From: Aulostomus chinensis
Taxonomy: Eukaryota; Chordata; Actinopteri; Syngnathiformes; Aulostomidae
Reading direction: 5' to 3'
Assembly (NCBI GenBank): GCA_037954235.1
Contig: JBBMOA010000010.1
Coordinates: forward strand, 20,994,029 to 21,058,028
DNA: 64,000 bases
In this document: one piece after another, positions 21,945 through 35,100 of the stretch
Position numbering within the stretch: position 1 is the first letter of the stretch
How the letters are laid out: each line of letters starts with the position of its first letter
The notes under the pieces: model-generated
Told to the model about the DNA's origin: nothing
Seen by the model: only the letters and a program-made list of their open reading frames with translations
The model's database searches: none
Made by a program: the position numbers and the translations under genes

Positions 21945-23150
21945 TGCTTTCAAAATTAACTGGTTAAAAAGATGTCTACTCAATGGTGAAAACTCCTTAT
22001 CGTATTTCATTCCTTGTAACACACAATATCTTCTTAAATGTTACTGCTCTCTGTCAAAGTTCCCCTTTAAATTGTCTAAATTTTTATCTTGAAAACTGGT
22101 AAACGTCCTCAACTTTTCCCCACGCAGGGAACTGTTGAGGAATAATCAAGTTGTCACTGTATAGAACAAATCCCTCTTCAGTTCATCCTGGCATATCCTG
22201 TCTTGACAATCTATCTGAAGAACAAGGTAGCCTATTGTCATACGGAAACTTCCTATCTTGTTACAAATTTCCTGTGCGTGCCAGTGAATTTAATATGGTA
22301 TGTAAAACTTTAACCAGTGGTATCTTGCAATTAATGAAATGTAACTCTACCTATACCTCTTATTAACCCAACTCTCGCCATTAATGGCTGTCTCTTTACA
22401 GACAAAAAATGTAATAATAAACTTATTTGCAAGGTCTCTACTTTTGTAAGAAATGCGGAGGGAATTTTTTCTTGAACAATTTGATGATTGAAATTGACTG
22501 GAAAAGAACATGGCTCCTACCTTATAGATTCCGTTTGTCAAACAAGATAAGAAAAACCCCTTTTGAAATATTACATAAAATATATCCGTGAAACTTGCTA
22601 CTATCTGAATACACGCATATAATTAAAAAAGAAGCGTTTGTACTTTGCTGAAGACTAATCTATTTTATATATTTTATTTGTTTGCCTTATTGAAAAAGAT
22701 TTCTGATCATCTTGCTCCTTCTCTTGGGGACTCTTAACCTGTCACCAAAAGAGACATTATTTGCTATTTCACTCAGAAATGTAAACCCCTTGAATTTGTT
22801 ACCAATTTTTTTTTCATCCTCACATCCAAATATTTCATACACAAACCCAAATGCCTCAAGACTCAACCATTATTCAGTGCATACGTCTTACAATTTTGGT
22901 ATCTCTTGTCATCTCTCTGAACCATACGTAAGAAAAACTCCTTCCTCAACTATTGCAATAACCTGTTAATTAGATAATGCTGCCTCTTTTTTAAAAATGT
23001 TTAATCTTTTTTTAATTTTATTTTTCTCACCTTCTATATTCCTGTAAATTGAAATATGTAACATTTCATCTTTGTATGACTTTCTGACCTCCCGTCTGAT
23101 CACTTGTATACTTTCACAATATTCTTTGATACAAAAAATCTTTAAAAAAT
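21945..23150 (+). mobile_element. L1-like LINE, decayed 3' part of ORF2
   Basis: Translation shows pieces of the region after the reverse transcriptase in teleost L1-type LINEs, broken by stops and frameshifts: INWLKRCLLNGENSLSYF (from about 21955), EEQGSLLSYGNFLSCYKFPV (about 22218), FTDKKCNNKLICKVSTFVRN (about 22393) and EIDWKRTWLLPYRFRLSNK followed by FEILHKIYP (about 22491-22590). An AT-rich 3' tail follows to about 23150. The element is truncated and inactive, and sits between exosc5 and bckdha. The 3' limit is approximate. Confidence 0.7.
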
Positions 23151-24450
23151 AATTCCGTCTTTTTTTTTTTTTGCTGAAATGAACCCCTTACGTTTTGTCT
23201 CTAGTTTTTGTGTTTTCCAAAAAACTTGAAAAAAAAAACCAGAGTTGGGCGATTATTTTAAGAAGGCGACAATATCAAAAACACAAGGAGTCATGATGAA
23301 ATGTACTATTTCGTTGTAGTCACGAGAGAACGATTTTATAAACGTTTGTAGCAGCTTTTCCATTATCTCATTTCTGAGTAATTTAGTTTGAAAAAGCAGC
23401 GGAAGTGTGCTAAAGCTAGCTTTCATACTTTTTTGTCTTTCCTCTGTCAGACCTCATTCTGAAAGCGAATCCTCATCATAATGAAAACAATCATTACAGT
23501 TAATCAAGCAAATGATGACCTTTGTTGGTTTTATAGCGTCAGTTTCGATTGTGACTACGGCATGAACCGGAAATACATAAATTCCCTTGGTTTCCATGCT
23601 AGCATATTGCAATTAAAAATCGCAGCCACAGTGCAGGGCCTGATTTTAAAAAGGCAACACATTCCACGGTTTTATTCATGTTCCTCATACGTCTCTAATA
23701 ACTATCTTCTATTCATGAAACCTTGGTAGATCACTCATAAGATGGCTCATTATTTGAGTAATGGCTATAATATTAGTGATAATAAAGCAAGATTCAGCAA
23801 ATATGATATAGATATGACAAACATTTTCAACTTTTGAGGGTGAACTTGAATAATAAGCGAGCAAAAAAAATCAAGACAACTAAAAGTTCCATGATGGACC
23901 TTTTATTTTCTTCAAAACACCAAACATACAGTACACTTGTGGGCTTTGAAAAGTATGTAACAGTAAAACAGTACACAAACCCATTTAAAATGTGAGTAGG
24001 TATACAAATCCCCATTAAAATAGGAAAAGGAAAGCTGTTAAATACCACTACAGAGGACACACAACAGGGAAAAATGTCCACCTTTTATTGCTCAATCCGT
24101 TAGATTTCCGCTACATTCCAACCATCTGTTGCTTTTTGCTGAACTTGAATGAAACATACTGATGATGAATTACTGTGCATTAGTAATTTATTTAATGAAA
24201 GTAATTTTTGCTAACTGTAAACCTAATGTAAGGCACCAAACCAAGAGGCGAGAAGAGCTGCATTATGGAAAGCACAAGCTGCTTCCTCCTTTGTGATGGA
24301 ATTAATAACACGCCATATCAAAACTAGATTGTTATTGTTACACTTCTGTGGGAGTCACATTATGCATACAGCAAAAGGTGTGTGTGTGTGTGTGTGTGTG
24401 TGTCCCGATCTGAATCCTCATCCATGTCTCATCCAAACCCTTCAGTGGAG
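23151..24450. other. intergenic sequence downstream of bckdha
   Basis: It includes the bckdha 3' UTR on the minus strand. Possible minus-strand AATAAA signals are at 24084-24089 and 24187-24192, neither decisive. A GT tract lies at about 24380-24402. A 'gttgggcgat' word near 23246 resembles a hAT MITE end, but no partner end is seen. Confidence 0.5.
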
Positions 24451-27400
24451 TTATTTATCGTACTGGTCAAGAGGGTAGTGCTCTTTGTACTGCTGCACGT
24501 GTCGCCACATGGACTCCCTCTGCTTGTCAATGGTCGGTATCATCTCATGGTACACGTCGGTGAAGAGTAGTTCAGGATTGGGCTTCAGACGCTTCTCGGC
24601 TTTCTCAAAGGCCTCCATCACCATCTTACGGGATTCTTTCCTCCAGCGCCTCTCATCGTCCTCGCTCCACCAGCCGCGGTTTGTCATGTGGTGTCTCAGC
24701 CTGGAGATGGGGTGGTCCTGCTTGTCCCAGTAGTTCACCTCGTCCACTGAACGGTACGCCGAGCTGTCGTCGCTGGTGCTGTGGTGGCCGATTCTGAAGA
24801 ATACAAGGTGTTATCATTAGTTATGAATGTTTTCTACTTTATGACAGTAGCACTTTGTTCACATATTAATAACGCAAATCTTATCAGCCTTTCTTACATC
24901 CACTTCACGATATGAAGTTTGACCGAGTGTACATTCAATGCGATGCCTCAACCAAATGCAATCTTTTTCTTTTCTTAAAATCAATAAAAGATCATCAAAT
25001 GTTTTGAATTCAAATTTCCCCCAATGCATTATTGCACACAGTTTAAGTCCCACCCCCCTGCTTGCTCATAATTAGAATTTTACTATGCACAAGTTATAGC
25101 CTGTCCACCAAATGGGTTTTTCTTCCAGCAGAGATTTCATAGAACGTTTAAGTGATTTGGAGCAGCAATGTTTGATTGCTATGATAAGGAATGTCCTTGA
25201 AATTAAAAATGTCAGCAGCAGGTACTTCCTCCTGTCCTTGCTGCAGGTGAAATAAAGACTAAGAGGGACAGAAGACAGATCTGCAGGTTCGCGTTGGTGT
25301 GCAAGGAAACGTCTTGATGAATGCAGTTCAAGCACTTGCACATGTACAATTTGACATTCGAACATTTTTCAACACTCTGTGACTGGAAAGAAAATACTCA
25401 GTGCAGGAAAGACCCTCATTGTCTCGTCACGCTGCTGGTGTTTGGGGTCAAAGCTTAAAAACACGTTTCTCAGTGAAAACTATCAAAAAGTCACACTGTG
25501 GAAAAAAAAGCTTTTAAGCACAAGGCCTTAGGCTGCACACCATGTAAACATTGTACAGTATGTGACTTCACCTCCATACTTGTTTTCTCTATTATCAAGC
25601 TTCCCATTTTATTTAACCAGGAAAATATAAATATCTTTAACAGACTTTATGTTACGTGAGGTCAAACATGAGGTTCCGTTTCATCTGATCATGATGGAAC
25701 CAGGTCACACCTCACATCAGGCATACGTCGACTCACCTGTAGGTCATGGCCTCGATGAGGAACGGCTGGTTCTCAGCGACAGCCCTGCGGCGAGCTTCTT
25801 TTGTCGCGTTGTATACAGCAAACACATCGTTCCCGTCCACACGGATGGACAGCATGCCGTAACCCGGGCCACGAGCAGCTGTTCAATCAGAAATATGGCC
25901 ATAAGGAGGAGCTGTAGGATCTCATGTCAAACAAGTCGAGAGAAGCACATCCACGCTTCTTACCTATGCCGTCCCCCCTGTATTGCTCATTGGTGGGCGT
26001 AGAAATGGCGTAACCATTGTTACGACAGAAGAATATCAGCGGGCACTCGAGAGTGGCAGAGAAGTTGAAACCAGCGTGTGCGTCGCCTTCGCTGGCCGCT
26101 CCCTCACCGAAATAACAGATCACGGCTCGGTTGATGTTTTCTCTCTTTATTGCATACGCAGATCCAACCGCTGAAACAAAAAGACAGGAACACCCATTTA
26201 GAATGATGCATGGTGACTGACATACACATCAGATGAGCCATGAACTCACCCTGAGGGATCTGTGTGGCCAGAGGAGATGAGATGGTTACGAAGTTCAGGT
26301 CTTTAGAGCCATAATGAACGGGCATTTGCCGGCCCTTGCCCAGGTCGTCGGCATTAGCGTAGCACTGAGCCATAAACAAATCCAGAGGAAACCCACGATA
26401 CATCAGCACACCTGCAGCAGGAGAGAGATGCAAGAAAACCATCAGGACACTCAAATGTGTAGGCAGAAATGGACATAAAGCAGGCACAGAAGGGCCCAAA
26501 ATACAGCAAAAAGTGACATAGTAACATCTGATCCACCATACACTCTCAGATAAAGCTTCAAGCTTGAGTTAGTAGAGCTATGTGAAAGTAAAAGCTCTAC
26601 TTTCACAAACTAAAAAAAATTGAGACAATAACTGAAACTGTTAACAGTAAAAAAAAAAATAAAATAAAAGGGGGAAAAATAATAAAATCATGACACCACA
26701 TCCTCACCAGCTTCTCTGTATTGACCGAAGACCAAGTCATTCGGGTCAAGAGCAGCTGCACTACCGATGTGTGTCCCCTCCTCTCCGTAGTTTGTCATAT
26801 AAAAAGAAATCCGACCCTGGGAGAGACAACAGATCAACACTCATCTCCAACATTGCGAAGGCATCTTGAGGGTGAAAGCCAGGAAATTAATAACAACATA
26901 CCTGCCGCTGAGATTCATAAAGAATGCGGTCCATTGTGTTCAGAAGAGTCATGTTCTGATAAAAGCTCAGAACTGTTTCTTTGGAAAGCTGAAGAAACAC
27001 ACAGAACAACCAGTGATGGAGCAGTTGAAGGCTTAGGAGTGCTGCAAGGGGAAGAGACAGACCGGCTATACCTGAGGGTCCTGGGAGGGGTCAATGATTT
27101 TGCCCTGCCGGTCCATCACCCGGTACACTGGGATCCCGGAGATGACATTGGGCTCAATGAACTCAAGGTGATCCACAAATTCTGCTGAGGCTCCAGGGAA
27201 CTGAGGCTTGTCCAGCGATGAATCAAAGGGCTGCTGATGGCACAGGGCCAGAACACAAGTTTTTAATCACATCCCTGGAGCTTCTATAGAAGCTGATTTA
27301 ATTTTCTTAATAGTGACGAAAGCCAATAACAAAATGCAAGGGGGCGGCATTTTGTTACCATAATGTGAAATTGTTTAAGTGGGAAACTTTGCACCTCAAC

Positions 27401-28525
27401 TTTTTTGTAAACTTTCTAAAAGATGGTAATAATGATCTTTAGCAGTGCATAGAGATGTAGATCGAGACCTGACGTGAAGACTGTGTGAGCCAGTTCATAC
27501 TAACATCATGTATTCCTAACAAACCATGAGTACAGAAATGTGTTGCGACCACAACAAATGGTCCAGTGGGGCTTTCAGAACAAGATTGACAACAACAAAC
27601 ACATTTATTTTATTGTTTTATCCTGCAGCTGCCTGACTGCAATTATCACGAAGTTAGTAGGCGTGATTACATATTTGATTTGTTTATACCCAGGTATTTC
27701 TTTTATCTCTGAGACGGACGCATTGAGCAGCCTAACTAAATCAGATTATGTGTATCTCACAGATGTTTTTCACTTTATGAGTTGCTTTCTCACCATGTAG
27801 CATTTGTTGTGACAATTCTACTTCCTATTTAACTTGACGCATGTGTTCTGCTAACACCCCCTTTATTCCACCAATCGGAGACAAGCTAACATATCCCGGC
27901 TAACAAGCAAGCTAGCTGCCAATCTGCTAGCACGACAAAACACACTATATGCTTCATTCTAGTAAGGCTGGATATACAAAATTAAAACATTAATACTATC
28001 CAGCAAGACACCATAAGGCTGAACAGCTGGATAAAATAAACTGACTTCGTCGTGCAAGAAAATTGACAGCTAAATTAGCTAGCTGGGTTACAAGCCATCG
28101 CGAGACCTAAGGAAGTCCAGCAACGCGTTTCTGTGAATCCTTGGTGGATCCCATAAACCAAGCCTTTTGCAAACCTTTTACACCCACTTTAAACGTTTCC
28201 GTTTACACTTAACCTAACCGAGTCTTCCAATCTAAATTACCAGGACAAGTGTCGATATTACCCCTCAATCCGCCTTCCGATTTGTCAAGCCGATATAACA
28301 CCACGTCGCGGACTCTAACAACTGCTAAAGCGACCTTCAATGTTTGGCTGCTAACAGCTACATGACAAGATACTAAAACCAGATGATAGTCGTGATACTT
28401 ACACTGACTGTGAAGGTTCTGCGTTGATGCAGCCTCGATGCCTTCACTCCTGCCCTTATTCGAAACGCATGGAAACACACGCCATACATTTTTTTCATTA
28501 CGTTACTGTTAACAACCGTCGCCAT
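24451..28525 (-). CDS. bckdha: 2-oxoisovalerate dehydrogenase E1 alpha subunit, mitochondrial (BCKDHA)
   Basis: Eight coding exons (28403-28525, 27072-27233, 26902-26988, 26708-26816, 26250-26411, 25964-26170, 25737-25878, 24451-24793) give 444 aa, against 445 in human. With E1 beta it forms the thiamine-diphosphate-dependent component of the branched-chain alpha-keto acid dehydrogenase of the mitochondrial matrix, which commits leucine, isoleucine and valine to breakdown. The first 40 or so residues are basic and lack acidic residues, as in an import presequence. The ThDP motif runs from GEGAASEGD to CRNNGYAIST. The regulatory phosphorylation loop YRIGHHSTSDDSSAY is intact, with the serine equivalent to human Ser337 at residue 336. 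The C-terminus HYPLDQYDK matches the family. No damage is seen, so the enzyme should be active. Confidence 0.96.
26581..26607. repeat. 10-bp perfect hairpin in a bckdha intron
   Basis: TGTGAAAGTA and TACTTTCACA are perfect inverted arms around a seven-base loop, in the intron between bckdha exons 4 and 5. It is likely incidental. Confidence 0.5.
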
Positions 28526-29183
28526 CGGGCCAGCGCTGACCCGCTCCGGTCCTGCTAGCTAAGTTAACTTGTCGGAAACACTCCAAAGTAAATGTATCAG
28601 AACCGTGTCTGCGACGTGCGTTCGCTCGCCTTTCAATCTGCAACAACTCTGAGCTGGTCGCTGCAAACACCAGTGTCAAGTTAGTCAGAGTAATAGCTGT
28701 AAATTAAACCTTCAAAATAAAACTCAAAGTGACCCTAAATGCGTCACATTGAAAAGTGTAAGCTGCTCGGTTACTGATTAGCGACCTATGAACTTGGTTT
28801 TTGTTGATGGCCCCATGGTCTCATCATGTGAGAGCTATTCATGCAAACGGATAACGGCTAACTATACTTTACAACAGAGTATTGTTATGAATGCTTTTAT
28901 TGTGAAGACAAATCAGACGACATCTGATATGAAACTGGACCAGAGGCGATGAGATAAGTCTAAGACAAAAGTTTATCTGATCTAATTGCATTTTAAAATC
29001 ACTTTAATTTTCAAGATATTGTTCAAATGTAATTCAAGTAATATTACCATAATATCTTAATGTATACACTTAAGACACGTCGGCATATAAATCCACTCCA
29101 GTGTCATTTACTCATGACAAAATAAACTAGCATCATAATGACCAATATATTTTTGTTATACAAAAAAAAAAGGGGGGAGTCGG
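28526..29183. other. bckdha 5' flank
   Basis: The bckdha leader and promoter must lie here, since the start codon is at 28525. No TATA box is obvious near the start. No other gene is recognised. Confidence 0.45.
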
Positions 29184-29960
29184 ATGAAGGATGTCATCTC
29201 TGCTGTTTGCAGATGACGTGGTCCTCTTAGCTCCATCAAACCACACCTCCAGCTCCTGCTGGGGCAGGTCGCAGCTGAGTGGCTAGGATGAGAATCAGCT
29301 GCTCCAAGTCTGAGGCCATGGTCCTCAGCCAGAAAAGGGTGGACTGCCTGCCCACTCCGGATCGGGGGAGGTCCTGCCTCAGCTGGAGGAGTTTCGGAAT
29401 CTTGTTCACGAGTGATGGAGGGGGAGATTGACAGGTGGATTGGGGCGGTGACTGCGGTGGTGTGGGCGTTAAACCGGTCTGTTGTGGTAAAGAGGGAGCT
29501 TAGCCAGAAGACAGAGCTCTCGATTCACCAGTCAGTCTACGTTCCAACCCTCCCGTATGGTCATGAGCTCTGGGTAATGACCGAAAGAACAAGATCGTGA
29601 ATAGAAGCGGCCGAAGTTAGATCTCTCCCCATGGCAGGGTGGCTGGGCTCTCCCTCAGAGACAGGGTGAGAAGCTCAGTCTTTCGGCAGGTGCTCAGAGT
29701 AGAGCCGCTGCTCGTCCATGTCAAAAGGGTCACTTGAGGTGGTTTGGGCATCTGGTGAGGATGCCTCCTGGACGCGTCCCTCGGGAGGTTTTTCGGGCAT
29801 GTCTGACCGGGAGGAGGCCTCGGGCCGCCCCAGGACATGCTGGAGGGATTATATTTCTCGGCTGTAAGAGTTGGTGGCAGTGGCAGGAAGAGGACAGTCT
29901 GGGTTTTCTTGCTGAGGCAACGGCTCCCGTGACCCAGACCTGGATAAGCTAAGGATGACG
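29184..29960 (+). mobile_element. RTE-clade (Rex3-like) LINE, decayed 3' part
   Basis: Translation in shifting frames gives SSLLFADDVVLLAPS (the reverse-transcriptase FADD box, from about 29195), SKSEAMVLSQKRVDC, EIDRWIGAV, LNRSVVVKRELSQK, YVPTLPYGHELWVMTERTRS, then WFGHLVRMPPGRVPREVFRA and CLTGRRPRAAPGHA. This order is that of the end of reverse transcriptase and the C-terminal region in teleost RTE/Rex3 LINEs. Several frameshifts and stops make it a pseudogene. It lies between bckdha and b3gnt8. Confidence 0.8.
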
Positions 29961-30512
29961 ACGGCATGCATGACATTTATGATGTTGTCAAGCACTGGAA
30001 GGGTCCTTACCCAGGTAGCAGTCTACTCTTGGCTCTGATATGGGCCGCATATTATCTTGGCATTGAATTTCATTAGAACTGGGTCAGAAAAAAACGATTT
30101 AGACTACATGTAATTAATCGGTAAATGTATATACACAAGGGGACAAAATGCATATTTAGACAGTACCCAATCCAGCCGAGCAATATTGAGCTCCAGAACC
30201 ACCACTGGAATTGTAACCATGATCTGTCATTAACACCACAGAAGAAGACCCCTTCAGTTAGGTGGATGACCTCCAGCGGAAAGATTGTATTAAAGCCATG
30301 AAGACTTGATACTGTTCTTGAGATACAAATCGGTATTACAAGACAGATTCACTGACTCATTGAGAATAAAATCTCCTTCCAAAGGACACCTTAAATAAAA
30401 CACAGAACACCAAGGATAATGTTGAACTGACAAACTACCAAGAACCTTGAACACATTCATTTCTAGGTTTAAAATATCTTTGAATTATAAGACCCAGTCC
30501 TTTAAAATTTTC
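29961..30512. other. intergenic sequence, no gene
   Basis: AT-rich sequence between the RTE remnant and the b3gnt8 3' end. Nothing further is recognised. Confidence 0.5.
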
Positions 30513-30518
30513 TTTATT
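30513..30518 (-). terminator. candidate poly-A signal of b3gnt8 (AATAAA)
   Basis: A canonical signal on the minus strand about 180 bases past the b3gnt8 stop codon, in an AT-rich context. Confidence 0.45.
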
Positions 30519-30693
30519 CCAAATCTTAAATAAAAAAATCTTCTTCTTTAAACAATTATACAATTCACTGCAAAATAAACAGTAAAAACAAAACGGCATA
30601 CAGAACTTGATAAAGGGCCATGATGGAGGAGGACAAGGGCTTTGAATGTTCAACAGTTAGTATTTACCCTCCATTCAGTTCAGCTCAGTCACA

Positions 30694-31965
30694 TTAAGAG
30701 CAAGTCAACAGTGGACTGTGAATGCCTCTCCACAGCCTCTTCACCTGCTGCGGTGAACGCCGGTGAATCAGAATAAGACTTTTATGTACACACACATTCT
30801 CACGATCCTGATCCCGGATGTCGAAGGTCTGAAAACCTGGGTGCCCTTGAGGAGAAACGTTCAGAGCTTTAAAACACATTCCAGTGTAAACGTCATCAAT
30901 GGGGAAGAAAGGAATGACGTGTGAAACAGAATACAGGGGTTGCATCAAAGCTCCAGAGATGACGAAGCCGCCCCCGCCAGTGTAAGCAGGGTATGGGCCA
31001 TCGTAGAAGCTCAGAGGGATGTAGTATTTGCTTTTAGGGTCCCTGAGGGGGGACGCCATACTTATAACATGTCCAACATACAAGTGAGAAGTTTTAGAAG
31101 ACTCCAGAGATGTCAGGTAGTTCAGCAATGCTGGTGTGTTGACAAATACATCATCATCCCCACTGAAGACAAAGGAAACATGAGGGCAGTTTTTCTGTGT
31201 CCAGCCGAATAGCATGTTCATTTTGAGCGTCAGGTTCAACAGGGATTCATGAAAGTCCCACTGCAGCACGTCCCCAAACTGTTTGGCTTCAAATGACAAC
31301 AGGGGATTGACGTCGGGGTCATCCAGCGAGGAACTACCCAGGAGAAATACTGTACGTACCCTCAGCCCGGTCAAATATACCTCCTCTCGCCCCCAGGTCT
31401 CTCGCACCACTTGTCTCTGCTCAAAGTTCCTCGGTGTTGACTTGATGGCAAAAAGCAGGAAGGTGCCATTGTCCGTCACTGCCTGACCTGAGGAGCACTT
31501 TTGGGGTTGGTTGATCAGGACTGGTGGAGATGTACAGTTCATGCCCAGCAGAAAGTCGTGCAGAAGTAAAGGGTAGGAGTTGATGTCGTGCACATTGGTT
31601 TGCAGAAGCTCGTGATTCGTCTGCCTGCAGTCAGACCAATGGGAGCCATGTCTAAAAGGGTCCCCACCATTGTCCAGACGCTTGAGAGCTGAATGCAGGA
31701 GGCGGTTCCAGTACGCTCCATTTTGAGGGATGGAATGTCTGAGGCCACCAACAATCGCCACGTTGGGGACATCTGTGCGACGCATGCTGGACTGCTCCTG
31801 CTTGACTGTGGGTTGCCTGGTGATGAAGAAGAGGGTGGGACGCTTCAGGAGGTCCTCCAGTCCAAGCTCATGACTGGGAGTTGTCTGGTGTAAGGTCGAA
31901 TAGAAGAAAATCAGAAAAAAGGTGGTAAAAAGGATCGTAACACAGCAGGTTTGAAGGGGCCTCAT
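30694..31965 (-). CDS. b3gnt8: beta-1,3-N-acetylglucosaminyltransferase, GT31 family (B3GNT8-like)
   Basis: One uninterrupted coding exon of 423 aa, as usual for this family. It is a type II Golgi membrane protein: a short cytoplasmic head, a signal-anchor at about residues 8-25 and a lumenal catalytic domain. GT31 hallmarks are RQVVRETWG (184-192), the metal-binding SGDDDVFVN (268-276), GGGGFVISG (330-338) and the IDDVYTG motif (356-362). N-glycosylation sequons occur at about N143, N166 and N244. The enzyme adds GlcNAc in beta-1,3 linkage to galactose to extend poly-N-acetyllactosamine chains. B3GNT8 is favoured over B3GNT2-like paralogues because bckdha is next door; sequence alone does not settle this. 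A non-coding leader exon further upstream is likely but not located. Confidence 0.85.
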   Translation of the reverse strand: MRPLQTCCVTILFTTFFLIFFYSTLHQTTPSHELGLEDLLKRPTLFFITRQPTVKQEQSSMRRTDVPNVAIVGGLRHSIPQNGAYWNRLLHSALKRLDNGGDPFRHGSHWSDCRQTNHELLQTNVHDINSYPLLLHDFLLGMNCTSPPVLINQPQKCSSGQAVTDNGTFLLFAIKSTPRNFEQRQVVRETWGREEVYLTGLRVRTVFLLGSSSLDDPDVNPLLSFEAKQFGDVLQWDFHESLLNLTLKMNMLFGWTQKNCPHVSFVFSGDDDVFVNTPALLNYLTSLESSKTSHLYVGHVISMASPLRDPKSKYYIPLSFYDGPYPAYTGGGGFVISGALMQPLYSVSHVIPFFPIDDVYTGMCFKALNVSPQGHPGFQTFDIRDQDRENVCVHKSLILIHRRSPQQVKRLWRGIHSPLLTCS

Positions 31966-32113
31966 TGGTGCGATGGAAGTAAACCGGGCCTCATTAGAAA
32001 TGGATCATGTTTCAGGTCCTGGGTCCTGGTACCTTCAGGTTATGTTGACTGAGATTTCTCTGCCAGCAGGATAAAAAACAACAACAACTTATATGACACA
32101 TTAGGCCTGTTTT

Positions 32114-32170
<57 letters not shown>

Positions 32171-35100
32171 CATCATTCTGGATCGAAAGACCAAACAGAA
32201 GGCTTTTACACAAGACAAAAATACAGAATTTAACTGGTTATTATGACACAACAACCATAAGATGACATGACTTTTATCAATTCATAGCCAAAATATAATC
32301 AATTGTACCCGTACATCCATATTGGCAGAATCTAACTAAACGTGGAAACCTATATCAGTGGATAAACAACGTTTGATGATCTTTCAACAATTATCCTATA
32401 AACACACACAATTAGATAAATAACAGTAAACTTAACAGTTGTTTGAGACAAACACATTATTTTATATCCCCACATTTCATGCCTAAAACATTAAAAAAAA
32501 ATTGATGCTACAATTTTAAGAGGAGTCATGGTAATGCAGCAAAGTAACTTGCTCTGAGAAACTGGCAGTTTATTTAATCCTGTTTGCTCAGTCTCAACTT
32601 TCTGCTACAGTCAATAAAAAACACATGGAAAAAATTAGTCATCCTTATTTCAACAAAAAATTCAAATGTTTGAATTAGCCGTCTTCCTCGTGAAGTAATT
32701 GTATATTTTTTTTTTCATTCAACACCCTCCCAGTTACGTTTGATTCAAAAATCAACCTGCGTATTTACATTCAAGGCGACTTAAATCAATTTAATTCAAG
32801 AGGAATCAGAAGCATCACGATTGATTCACAGTGCGGTTCAATTACAAGTCTACATAATTATCCTGGTATAAACGTGCTTTCAGTGCACACAATTGAAATG
32901 TAGACTAATGTTTTTGCGTCGAACGTGTACCGTAAGTCTCTGGGGATTCTCTCGAACATAACCTGCTCTCTTGTGTTTAATTAGAAGCGAACATGTTCAG
33001 TGCGAAAAAAGAAAGAGGGGAAGAAAAAAAAAACAGGGAGGTCCTCCAAGGACCTTCTTGATCAAGACAGATCCGGGTGCAGGGATTTCAGCAATTAAAC
33101 GATCGCATGTTAGACTGGATATTTACGCTTGTTTGACGCGACTTTCAACTCGAATGCAGGCGGGTGAAGCCGGTGGCCTTCGGGGAAAGTCGGCTGATTT
33201 CCTGCCTGCAACTTCAAATAAACCCGCACCCGACTTCCTTCGCCAATGCTTTCCTCTTTCTGCTTCAAAATTATTTATTTACTGTCCCACGGAAGTTACT
33301 GAAGTCAAAACAATAAAAATCAGTAAAATAAAGTATTTAGTACAATGAAAAACAGTCAAACGTTAGATACAACACGCCTTTAGTAAAACTTGAGAGACAG
33401 GTGGACGAAAGTGAGTGGTTGTTCGTTATGCATGCGGAGAGTATATAATTTATAAATAATTCTTTTAATATGTGCGTGTGTGTGGTGGGCAGGTGAGTCG
33501 GTGGTTTACCGCGTGGTTTAGTCCATGTTAAGCAATGCAGTGTAGGAAAGTACTTACTGGGCCCGAGAGGAACAGAAGTTACAAAATCTATAAAACTTCC
33601 AGGTGAGGTCACGTCCTGGAGTCAGCAAGTGAACGAATACTGTAATAATTCCAGGTTGAGCTTCTCTTGCATGTGGAGCAGCGACAAGCAGATGCGTGAG
33701 TGCGCGTGTGTACCTGACACGACTCGTTCTGACGACACAGCGGTTTATATGGGCTTAGACCACGCCCACAACTTTATTCAAATATTTGACAGGAAACATC
33801 ACTCACGTACAAAGTATCTAAGACAATATGTCCATTGTAAAAGTCATCAGGAAGAGTACATTGTATTAGCACAGTGTTCAGATCAGTAAAGCTCCTTTTT
33901 TATCTTCTTCTTCTTCAATGTATTGCATCATGTGTAGGCTTCAAAAAATATTAAGCCTGGTTCATTGGGACAGAAAAGAATCAGACAACCACAAAACACA
34001 TGTAAGTCATTCCTATACAACGGAAAACAAATGTTCTCTTCCATACCAAACCATGCAAATGTTCACATTGGTGGTGCTTGTTCACCAATTTTGAGAAAGA
34101 AGTATTTCTACAGAGCCCCTCCTTGTAACAGCCCAGGAACCTCAGAGAAGTGCAAATCCACACTCTCCTTTTCATAAGTCATACAGGTTTTTCTAGGTTC
34201 TTTTTTTTTCTTTTTTGCAATCTGTAAAAAGAAACAGTATTAAGTGAAATATCCAAAACAAAATGTGGTAAAGCAGAGGTTTTAAAAGTACTACACAGAT
34301 GTCATTTAGCTAAGCAGATGCGGCAATGTGGTGGAATTTCCCTCTTTTTCCTACTTCCAAGAGTCAAAAACTAGTAAATGATTTAGGACAGATAGTTTTC
34401 ATGTATTTGATGGCTCTGAAGTTCTATAAAACCATACAATTAGGCTAGTTTGGCTGTCTTTCAGCTCAAACATGATTCCATATTGGTATCCAGAGGAAGA
34501 AAAAAAAAATATCTATAGGCAAAGACAGACATTGAAAGCCCCTGAAAAAGAAATTCAATTTTCCCAAACATTTGAGTGACTATAGATATATTTAGCAGAT
34601 ACCATCCTGAATAAAGTAGTCGGTGAGTGATTTATTGTGGGGGTGTTTGTTTGAGTTCTGTCCAAATATCCGGTAGCTGATGGCAGAACTGAAAAGCATT
34701 CATAAAAGGAAGAGTACAGATATGTGCTTGTCTCCTGTTTTTCTCAGCTGACACTAAGGGGGGGGGGGGGGGGTGTCACTGTATATTAAATAGAAGTGAC
34801 AAAAATGATACATCTCTTTTAAAAGCCTGCTTTTTTATTTTTAAATCAAATCTAGTTGTTCAGATCCTGAGAACTTAGCGAGATAAGGCAGATGGGGTAA
34901 AACTCTTGGCCTCTCTGCAGCTGAGATGAAGTGCTGTTTCATTAGGTGCCCTGATGTAACTGACGGTGAAACACCAGTCGGTGCTTCAGTCACTACTGGT
35001 CGCTTCAGTTTACTCTAAAGCAGGTACTGGGGGGGATATTATAGCGCCAAGTATCAGTAAATTAACATCATTTCATCTGTTTTTCTAACAAGAATAATAA

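Noticed and set aside
23232..23650. MITE suggested by a 'gttgggcgat' word near 23246
   Set aside because: No convincing partner end or target duplication was found.
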